Assembly: GCA_964465665.1 (NCBI GenBank)
Contig: CAYXKM010000286.1
Span: forward strand, 1 to 13,723
Origin: JAKEGN01 sp964465665
Lineage (GTDB): Bacteria > Pseudomonadota > Gammaproteobacteria > Steroidobacterales > Woeseiaceae
Reading direction: 5' to 3'
Length of the DNA stretch: 13,723 bases
Shown: piece by piece, positions 6,263 through 10,986 of the stretch
Numbering within the stretch: position 1 is the first letter of the stretch
Layout of the letters: every line of letters starts with the position of its first letter
The notes under the pieces: generated by a model
Told to the model about the DNA's origin: nothing
Database searches by the model: none
Seen by the model: only the letters and a program-made list of their open reading frames with translations
Position numbers and translations under genes: made by a program

Positions 6263-6642
6263 GTTGCCTTGAATATGTCCGTAACGCCCATGAGCTCGAG
6301 AATGATCAGCACAAGGAATACAACGCCAATCACCGCTATCGCATCGCCACCGGCGACCTGCTTGTCCAGGCGGCCTTCCAGCGCGATGAGTTCAGCGTTT
6401 GTCATGTTGCCGACTCGTGCTTGCACTTGCTGCGGATCGACGCCAAAGGCAACCAGTTGCTTCGCCACGTCCTGACGCGCGAGGAATGCCTCGACACGTG
6501 CGGCACGAGCGGTGCGAGCGTCGCTTTCTACAAGCTGCTGTGTGCCTATCATTGCGGCACCGGAGGCCTGCACGAAACCGAGACTCAGCATTGAGAAAGA
6601 GACCAGCCGGATGATGAATTTCCGAAATCTCATGGAGCGCAT
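6259..6642 (-). CDS. PA2779-family membrane protein (DUF6627)
   Basis: 127 residues. N-terminal signal or membrane segment (FIIRLVSFSMLSLGFVQASGAA, about 9-30), a helical central part, then RLDKQVAGGDAIAVIGVVF and a strongly hydrophobic C-terminal helix (about 101-120) ending GVTDIFKAT. The Gly98-Gly99 before the helix and the FGVDPQQVQARV stretch are what I recall for the PA2779 family. Start 6642 is supported by AAAGGA 8 nt upstream; ATG 6633 is a weaker alternative. The stop overlaps the TTG start of the C39-like peptidase gene, so the two are coupled, the usual PA2779-PA2778 order. Function unknown. The layout resembles a double-glycine precursor whose C-terminal hydrophobic peptide could be released or re-inserted; this is inference. 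Confidence 0.88.
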   Translation of the reverse strand: MRSMRFRKFIIRLVSFSMLSLGFVQASGAAMIGTQQLVESDARTARAARVEAFLARQDVAKQLVAFGVDPQQVQARVGNMTNAELIALEGRLDKQVAGGDAIAVIGVVFLVLIILELMGVTDIFKAT

Positions 6643-6671
6643 TTGAAGTGTCCTTTGATCCGTTTGATCGA

Positions 6672-6711
6672 GTGAGTACCCGGTATGCTGCAAGTACCCG
6701 GTGATACTCAC
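6672..6711. repeat. Direct repeats inside an inverted repeat, upstream of the PA2779-family gene
   Basis: AGTACCCGGT occurs at 6676-6685 and 6693-6702, 17 bp apart. The pair is enclosed by GTGAGTA (6672-6678) and TACTCAC (6705-6711), which are perfectly complementary. It lies 30-70 nt upstream of the start at 6642, where a promoter and regulator sites are expected. No standard -35/-10 pair is obvious nearby. Confidence 0.45.
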
Positions 6712-6767
6712 CAGCCTGTGCCAGGCACCTTCATGTGTTGCACTTTGCCCGTCGAGGCCATTTGGGG

Positions 6768-6787
6768 TCTGTACGTTGGCGCACAGA
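6768..6787. promoter_or_regulatory. Crp/Fnr-like palindrome in the PA2779 / diguanylate cyclase divergent region
   Basis: TCTGTACGTTGGCGCACAGA differs from the perfect copy at 5242-5261 in two positions, and the preceding GGGG is shared too. On the plus strand, a hexamer with the conserved T-A---T of a -10 (TAGGCT, 6807-6812) begins 21 nt after the 16-bp core. This places the centre at -41.5 for a start near 6819 and leaves a 20-nt leader with GAGG before the diguanylate cyclase. On the minus side, no -10 is seen at the matching distance, so any effect on the PA2779-family gene would need another geometry. Confidence 0.6.
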
Positions 6788-6838
6788 CAGGCCGGCCTGA
6801 CGCTCATAGGCTGCACTCATCAAATGAGGTTGAAGCAC

Positions 6839-7498
6839 ATGTCAGGGCTCGAAATTGCTGGACAGACCGCACTGCGGAAGAACGACGAACTGGTCAGTGA
6901 ATTTGCGTCGCTGCGTGATAAAGTCTCCTCTCTCGAACTGGCCCTGGCGAAAGCAAACCGTTTCGCGAACTACGATGAGCTGACGGGCCTGCCGAATCGG
7001 CGCCTGCTGCTGGATCGATTCATCCAGGCAGCGACCCTTGCCAAGCGGCACGAAAAGTTGCTGGCGATGCTGTTTTTCGATCTGAACGAATTCAAGAGCA
7101 TCAATGACGAGCTGGGGCACGCCGCCGGGGACAAGTTGCTGCAACAGGTAGCGACACGCCTGTCGGCCTCCATCCGTGCTACCGACACCGCTTGCCGCTA
7201 CGGAGGCGATGAATTCATCGTCCTGCTGACTGAGATCGAGGATCGTAAGCACGCGGTCGCGGTGCTGATCAAGATCCGTGCTGCTCTCGCTGAGCCCTAC
7301 ATCATCACCGACGACATTTCGATCCGGCTGACCCTGAGCAATGGCCTGGCGATTTACCCCGATGACGCTCAAAGCTTCGATGATCTGAAGCAACTGTCAG
7401 ACCGTTCGATGCTTCGGAACAAAGCGAGCCGCCGTACCGCCAAAACCAACAAGAATATCTCGCGACACCGAAGTCCGGCAGCCGCTGGTTCAGCTTAA
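6839..7498 (+). CDS. Soluble diguanylate cyclase (GGDEF domain only)
   Basis: 219 residues. It makes cyclic di-GMP from two GTP. The GGDEF signature is intact (CRYGGDEFIVLL), with the nucleotide and metal motifs YDELTGLPNRR and FFDLNEFKSINDELGHAAGD. An RATD I-site lies five residues before GGDEF, so product inhibition is expected. The N-terminal 40 residues form a short helical, probably coiled-coil segment for dimerisation (LRDKVSSLELALAKAN); there is no membrane or sensory domain. The C-terminal region is slightly off consensus (LSDRSMLRNKASRR where ADxAMYxAK is usual). The start at 6839 is preferred because GAGG sits 9 nt upstream; ATG 6824 and GTG 6701 are in frame but lack SD support and would run back through the palindrome region. 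Control at the level of transcription seems likely given the absence of an input domain. Confidence 0.92.
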   Translation: MSGLEIAGQTALRKNDELVSEFASLRDKVSSLELALAKANRFANYDELTGLPNRRLLLDRFIQAATLAKRHEKLLAMLFFDLNEFKSINDELGHAAGDKLLQQVATRLSASIRATDTACRYGGDEFIVLLTEIEDRKHAVAVLIKIRAALAEPYIITDDISIRLTLSNGLAIYPDDAQSFDDLKQLSDRSMLRNKASRRTAKTNKNISRHRSPAAAGSA

Positions 7499-7606
7499 AC
7501 TGCAGCGTCTCCCGCTACTGGCGAGTTTTTCGCCGTGTCCTAAAACCGGCATTTTTTCAACCTGACTACAGAATGACTGCCGTGACAAGCGCGATCGCTT
7601 GCGGTC
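7499..7606. other. Convergent intergenic region, weak hairpins only
   Basis: The region lies between convergent genes. GGCGA-GTTTT-TCGCC (7520-7534) and a T6 run at 7552-7557 after a 4-bp GCCG/CGGC stem could form a poor terminator for the plus strand. AAGCG-CGAT-CGCTT lies near 7590. Nothing strong was identified. Confidence 0.3.
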
Positions 7607-7924
7607 TCACGTTTTGCTGTTTGCTGGCAACCGAGTTTCTGGCGAGCTCCATTTGACCTGGCGATTGGCCAGTTGCCAGGCAAGCCAGGAAGCATTGATA
7701 AGGCCGATCAGTGCGCGTCGCCCGTTGCTTTTGCCTCCTGCGGGCAGGCGCCCGGCGGCCCACCAGGAGCCGATGGCAAAAGTCCATGCAACTGTTTCCA
7801 GACTTCCAACGTAGCTGCCCATCCAGCGCTTCAGGTTGCTACGGACGTGTCTTGCCTCGCGCTTTTTCGCGAGCCCTAGTGCAGAAAGCTGTTCAACGGC
7901 CTGTTTCTGATGTGCCCACATCAT
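7607..7924 (-). CDS. YqjK-like small protein, third gene of yqjD-yqjE-yqjK-type operon
   Basis: 105 residues. The start at 7924 has an excellent SD (AGGAGG, 6 nt) and lies inside the end of the holin-like gene, overlapping it by 32 nt, which argues strongly that it is real. The N-terminal third is charged (QKQAVEQLSALGLAKKREARH), followed by two weakly hydrophobic segments rich in Trp (SLETVAWTFAIGSWWAAG and ALIGLINASWLAWQLA). Size, position and the Trp-rich pattern resemble YqjK of E. coli, which follows yqjD and yqjE. Sequence identity looks low, so the assignment rests mainly on synteny. It is probably membrane-associated; its function is not known in any organism I can name. No clear terminator follows. 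Confidence 0.7.
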   Translation of the reverse strand: MMWAHQKQAVEQLSALGLAKKREARHVRSNLKRWMGSYVGSLETVAWTFAIGSWWAAGRLPAGGKSNGRRALIGLINASWLAWQLANRQVKWSSPETRLPANSKT

Positions 7925-8321
7925 TCTGCACCTCCTGCAACTGCCGGAATTGCTGTCGCGTCGCGGAGAAGTTTAGATAGTGACTGAGCTTGACGGCGCC
8001 GTTCCAGAGCATCCATGCACCCAACGCGTGCATCAAACTCAAAAACGTCAGTGTTAGCCAAAGTGCAATACCGGATTGTATGGCAGCGGCGACGATGCCA
8101 GCGACAATCAACCCCCATGCGCCAAGCACCAGCAGAGCGGACAGCATTCCCATAAAAACCATTAACGCTACGCTGAGTGCTGCAAGCCGCGCCTCGGCGA
8201 ACGCAAGCTCCGTAGTGACGCGGATACGGGAACTGGTTGCCGACATCCAGTCGGCGACCAGTGACACGATGCTTGCCGATTCCGGCGCTGCACCGGGTGC
8301 TGCTTCCACTGTCGGGGTCAT
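7893..8321 (-). CDS. Phage-holin-family protein, YqjE-like (DUF1469)
   Basis: 142 residues. A soluble N-terminal part with an amphipathic helix (SRIRVTTELAFAEARLAAL) is followed by two long hydrophobic stretches (about 49-75 and 78-105), then a basic and polar tail. This is the pattern of the YqjE / Phage_holin_3_6 family of inner-membrane proteins. Despite the name they are chromosomal housekeeping genes, usually next to DUF883 genes, and are not prophage markers. The start is ATG 8321; a TTG directly before it at 8324 is also possible. It lies 16 nt after the DUF883 stop and overlaps the YqjK-like gene, so the three form one operon. Confidence 0.88.
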   Translation of the reverse strand: MTPTVEAAPGAAPESASIVSLVADWMSATSSRIRVTTELAFAEARLAALSVALMVFMGMLSALLVLGAWGLIVAGIVAAAIQSGIALWLTLTFLSLMHALGAWMLWNGAVKLSHYLNFSATRQQFRQLQEVQNDVGTSETGR

Positions 8322-8337
8322 CAATCAGGCTACTCGC

Positions 8338-8679
8338 TCAGCGGCGCAGAAGCGCAGTTGCCAGTACCCCGGCGGCGAATGCGATGCCAGCGGCTGCGAT
8401 GGGACGGCCTTTGACGAACGACTCGAGTTTCGCCAGCGACTTCTCAACTTGTGCGGTTGCAGCCTCCTGCGACGCCTCGAGGCTGGTTCCAGCTTTGGCT
8501 ACGCCAACGCGCAGCTGCTGTTCAATCTCGTCAGCTTTGTTTGCCGCGTTGTCTATGGTCTCGTGTGCTGAGATGGCAACCCGCTGTGCAATGGAACGAT
8601 GGAGTTCGCTGTCTGGTGCAACGGAAGCAGCTGCAACCGAACCTGCGCCTGTTTTCAGTCCTGTTTCTTGCGTTTTCAT
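8338..8679 (-). CDS. DUF883 / YqjD-ElaB-family tail-anchored protein
   Basis: 113 residues: a long helical, coiled-coil-prone stretch (about 25-88, Ala/Glu/Lys/Gln rich) and a single C-terminal membrane segment in GRPIAAAGIAFAAGVLATALLRR (about 91-113), ending in two Arg. This is the DUF883 layout. In E. coli, YqjD and its paralogs ElaB and YgaM are inner-membrane proteins of stationary phase, and YqjD binds ribosomes through its N-terminus; whether this protein does so is inference. Start 8679 has AAAGGA at 6 nt. First gene of a three-gene operon. No copy of the TGTRCG palindrome was found in its upstream region. Confidence 0.9.
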   Translation of the reverse strand: MKTQETGLKTGAGSVAAASVAPDSELHRSIAQRVAISAHETIDNAANKADEIEQQLRVGVAKAGTSLEASQEAATAQVEKSLAKLESFVKGRPIAAAGIAFAAGVLATALLRR

Positions 8680-8806
8680 AACTTTCCTTTAGATATTAAA
8701 TTGTTACTGATACCGAGTCCGCGCTTTTTTTCGCGAGTGCGGCGATGATCTGTGTAGTGGGTCTCTTGTTGCGCAAATACGTGCTTCTTCGTCGATCCGC
8801 TGCCGA
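8680..8806. other. Upstream region of the yqjD-like operon
   Basis: 127 nt between two minus-strand genes. It must hold the promoter of the DUF883 operon and the end of the glycine-zipper transcript. The only structure seen is a CGCG-A7-GCGCG short hairpin near 8730. No TGTRCG palindrome and no confident -35/-10 pair. Confidence 0.3.
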
Positions 8807-9334
8807 CTAGTCGATTACAGGACTGCCATTCTCGATGCGGATGCGTTTACCCGGATCATCCGCGGTATGGACAATCTTCGTCTCACCATCCTGCAGGTAC
8901 GTTACTTCGTAGCCAGCCGGTTCTTCCCGGCTGTCCTGCACGGTCTCGCACACGCGCTCGGATACCTGGTCGACGTTTCGCTCCTGCATGCCTTCCTGTA
9001 CCTTGTTTCCAGCGTAGCCACCGGCCACCGCGCCGCCGACGGTCGCAACTTTCTTGCCGCTGCCATCGCCGACCTGGCTGCCGACCAGCCCACCGACCAC
9101 TGCTCCGGCAACGGTTCCCGCAATCTGATTGGGATCCTTAGTCGGGTGTTGAACGGAAACGAGCTGATCGCGACATTCCTCCCGCGACTCGAATACCGTC
9201 TCCGTTACCGGTGTCACGCTAATGACTTCCGCGTAATTGTCTGAGTCCAGCATTCGGTATCCCGCTGTTGCTCCGAGCGCAGTAACTGCTATGGCACCCA
9301 CTATGCCGCCGATCACGAGTTGTTTGTTGACCAT
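8807..9334 (-). CDS. Glycine-zipper 2TM-domain envelope protein
   Basis: 175 residues. An N-terminal membrane anchor or uncleaved signal (LVIGGIVGAIAVTALGATAGY) is followed by a linker, then a paired glycine zipper (AGTVAGAVVGGLVGSQVG and VGGAVAGGYAGNKV) of the Rick_17kDa_Anti/SlyB type, and a small C-terminal domain containing VTYLQDGETKIVHTADDPGKRIRI. Two Cys flank the zipper (in EECRDQ and ERVCETV) and could form a disulfide in the periplasm. Such proteins insert zippers into the envelope membranes and are often stress induced. The start at 9334 has GGTG 6 nt upstream; ATG 9346 adds four residues, but its AAAGG is too close. Third gene of the DUF4398-OmpA operon, 18 nt after the OmpA stop. 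Confidence 0.87.
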   Translation of the reverse strand: MVNKQLVIGGIVGAIAVTALGATAGYRMLDSDNYAEVISVTPVTETVFESREECRDQLVSVQHPTKDPNQIAGTVAGAVVGGLVGSQVGDGSGKKVATVGGAVAGGYAGNKVQEGMQERNVDQVSERVCETVQDSREEPAGYEVTYLQDGETKIVHTADDPGKRIRIENGSPVID

Positions 9335-9352
9335 TGTCTGCACCATGAGCCT

Positions 9353-10333
9353 TTACTGATTATCTGTTGTTGCTGTAGCGGGAATTGCCGATGCCGGGTT
9401 TTCGATGATGATCTCGACACGGCGGTTCTGCTCTCGCCCGCCAACCGATGTATTATCCGCGACCGGGTGGGACTCGCCCATCCCCGATGCGCTCAGCCGC
9501 CCTGATTGAATGCCCTTCTGCATCAGGTATGACCTGACGGAGTCCGCGCGACGCTGTGACAGTGACTGGTTCATTTCATCACTGCCCACATTATCGGTAT
9601 GGCCCTCGATGACAACACTCCGGTCAGGATATTCGCCGAGAAACGTCACCAGCTTGTCGAGACTGACGGTGCCGCCTTCTTTGAGTTCAGCCCGGCCTGT
9701 TGCGAACAGCACACTGCCAAGGGTCACCACCAGCCCGCGGTCGGTTGCTTCTGCCTGGAGTACGTCGATCTGGCGCTGCAATTCTTCCGCCTCCCTTGCT
9801 GCATCCTCCGCGTCCCTTGCTGCATCCTCCGCGTCCCTTGCTGCATCCGATGCGTCACTTGCGGCATCAGCCGCTGCGACCGCTGCCAGTGCACGCGCAG
9901 CCTCGGTCTCGCTTTTCGCCGCTGCAGCCTGGCGATTTGCGGCATCCGCCTCTCGTGTGCGGGCGTCCAGACGAGCCTCGTCACGCTGCTGGCTCAAGAC
10001 CGCACGCTGACTTTCAGCGTAGCGCGTTGATGCTACGGCCATCGCAATTTCTGTCTTGCGATCGGCCATGTAGACCCGGTGCTCACCGAGTGCAACATCT
10101 TTGCCGACCGGTTGTTCTGCAATCAGAACAGCGGACTCGGCTTCCCTGATCTCGACCGGTGCCTTATCGGCCAGGTTCGAATTGGCCTGCAGTGCAATCA
10201 GCTTGCTGCGCACTTCTGCAGCGCCTTGGGGGCTTTGCGGTGCCGTGGCACAGGCGCCGATTGCGAAAGAAACTGCCGCTGCAACGGCCAGCATTCTACC
10301 AGCACGGGCGTACTTGATGTTTGATGTGTTCAT
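9353..10333 (-). CDS. OmpA-family lipoprotein with coiled-coil stalk
   Basis: 326 residues. Lipoprotein signal with lipid Cys28 (AIGACATAP), a DUF4398-like helical region, a long Ala-rich coiled coil (about 115-195) and a C-terminal OmpA peptidoglycan-binding domain (about 205-315). The domain contains LFATGRAELKEGG, VVIEGHTDNVGSDEMNQSLS, QRRADSVRSYL and NRRVEIII, so the residues that bind diaminopimelate-type peptidoglycan are present. It should tether the outer membrane to the cell wall across the periplasm, with the coiled coil acting as a spacer. The coiled coil contains a 21-bp tandem repeat (AARDAED heptads). The ATG at 10333 overlaps the DUF4398 gene stop (ATGA), and GGAGAT is well placed upstream, so translation is coupled. 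The C-terminal tail (AIPATATTDNQ) is low complexity. Confidence 0.92.
   Translation of the reverse strand: MNTSNIKYARAGRMLAVAAAVSFAIGACATAPQSPQGAAEVRSKLIALQANSNLADKAPVEIREAESAVLIAEQPVGKDVALGEHRVYMADRKTEIAMAVASTRYAESQRAVLSQQRDEARLDARTREADAANRQAAAAKSETEAARALAAVAAADAASDASDAARDAEDAARDAEDAAREAEELQRQIDVLQAEATDRGLVVTLGSVLFATGRAELKEGGTVSLDKLVTFLGEYPDRSVVIEGHTDNVGSDEMNQSLSQRRADSVRSYLMQKGIQSGRLSASGMGESHPVADNTSVGGREQNRRVEIIIENPASAIPATATTDNQ
9792..9854. repeat. 21-bp tandem repeat within the ompA-like gene
   Basis: Two perfect 21-bp units (9792-9812 and 9813-9833, TCCCTTGCTGCATCCTCCGC plus G) and a third unit at 9834-9854 with differences only at its end. Each encodes one heptad (AARDAED on the minus strand), so copy-number change would lengthen or shorten the coiled coil in frame. 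Confidence 0.8.
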
Positions 10334-10731
10334 TGCTGATCTCCGGCACGCTGCATTTCTTCATTCAGGGCGTCGGCGCCCCGGCTCATTTCGTCGTTGA
10401 CCGCTTTTGCTTTGGTCGCTTCTGTCCTTGCCGCGGCCAGTTTCGCTGTCACAGTGGACTCGTGTGCGAGTTGCTCGGCCAGGACCATGTCTTCGGCCAC
10501 CACGGCTTTATCGGCCTGTATGAGTTTCTGACGCGCTTCATCCAGCTCGGCGCCCGCAAAATGACTCGCGTCATCTTTCTCGGCGGCCTGAATCGCAAGC
10601 TTTGCTTCGTTAAGTGAGGCTGTGGGGGCCATCGGCGCGGTTGCGCAGCCGGCAAAGAGCAGCATGGCTCCGGCCAGACTCGCGGCAACGTGCAGTCGAT
10701 GGGTTCGGATTATTCGGGGCAATTGATGCAT
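10330..10731 (-). CDS. DUF4398-domain lipoprotein
   Basis: 133 residues from ATG 10731, chosen for its GGAGA 6-7 nt upstream and because longer versions would run back through the promoter region. Lipoprotein signal with Cys29 (LLFAGCATAP). The mature part is all helix: SLNEAKLAIQAAEKDDASHF then AELDEARQKLIQADKAV and a long Lys/Glu/Ala-rich helix, the DUF4398 pattern. DUF4398 proteins are periplasmic, typically encoded beside OmpA-like lipoproteins, and have no established biochemical function. The following OmpA-like protein has a similar helical N-terminus, so the two may form a mixed helical bundle (inference). First gene of a three-gene operon. Its upstream region carries one TGTRCG palindrome with a -10-like GACAAT in class II position and one copy of the 16-bp AGTGAAC element. 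Confidence 0.9.
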   Translation of the reverse strand: MHQLPRIIRTHRLHVAASLAGAMLLFAGCATAPMAPTASLNEAKLAIQAAEKDDASHFAGAELDEARQKLIQADKAVVAEDMVLAEQLAHESTVTAKLAAARTEATKAKAVNDEMSRGADALNEEMQRAGDQQ

Positions 10732-10769
10732 TGCATTTCTCCAATGGGCGAGCGGTACTTCGATACGTA

Positions 10770-10775
10770 ATTGTC
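10770..10775 (-). promoter_or_regulatory. -10-like hexamer for the DUF4398-OmpA operon
   Basis: GACAAT on the minus strand, exactly 21 nt past the palindrome at 10797-10812. A start at about 10763 places the palindrome centre at -41.5 and gives a 32-nt leader with GGAGA before ATG 10731. Confidence 0.45.
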
Positions 10776-10796
10776 CGCGTCGATACATGGCGCGTC

Positions 10797-10812
10797 TGTG
10801 CGCCTGCGTACA
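10797..10812. promoter_or_regulatory. Crp/Fnr-like palindrome upstream of the DUF4398-OmpA operon
   Basis: TGTGCGCCTGCGTACA fits TGTRCG-N4-CGYACA perfectly in both arms. It lies 66 nt upstream of the DUF4398 start and 20 nt downstream (in the direction of transcription) of the minus-strand copy of the 16-bp element. Confidence 0.6.
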
Positions 10813-10832
10813 TTGCGTCACTATGTGCAAAG

Positions 10833-10848
10833 GGTGCTGGTGTTCACT
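10833..10848 (-). repeat. Copy 2 of 16-bp element AGTGAACRCCRGCACC
   Basis: On the minus strand this reads AGTGAACACCAGCACC, one base different from copy 1. It points at the DUF4398 operon, about 100 nt from the start codon, and forms a divergent pair with copy 3. Confidence 0.55.
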
Positions 10849-10875
10849 TTTCTAGACTGATGCAAAGAGCACGTG

Positions 10876-10891
10876 AGTGAACGCCGGCACC
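10876..10891 (+). repeat. Copy 3 of 16-bp element AGTGAACRCCRGCACC
   Basis: AGTGAACGCCGGCACC, one base different from copy 1; the next two bases (GG) also match copy 1. It points at the cytochrome-porin gene, 95 nt from its ATG. No TGTRCG palindrome accompanies this copy. Confidence 0.55.
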
Positions 10892-10986
10892 GGCAAAACG
10901 GCGTAATCCGTGGAATCCCCTATGGCACGAGCGAAAGATGCGCGGCCTAATTATTGCCTGGCCTCACTTCATAAGGACTGTCGATC

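Noticed and set aside
7586..7605. GCGATCGC palindrome as a possible HIP1-type repeat
   Set aside because: Only a single instance was noted and HIP1 enrichment is a cyanobacterial trait; chance is adequate.
7893..8321. Holin-family protein as a prophage remnant
   Set aside because: It is the housekeeping YqjE type in a yqjD-yqjE-yqjK-like operon, with no phage genes nearby.
9771..9875. Short tandem repeats as a possible CRISPR array
   Set aside because: The units are contiguous with no spacers and encode heptads of a coiled coil in frame.
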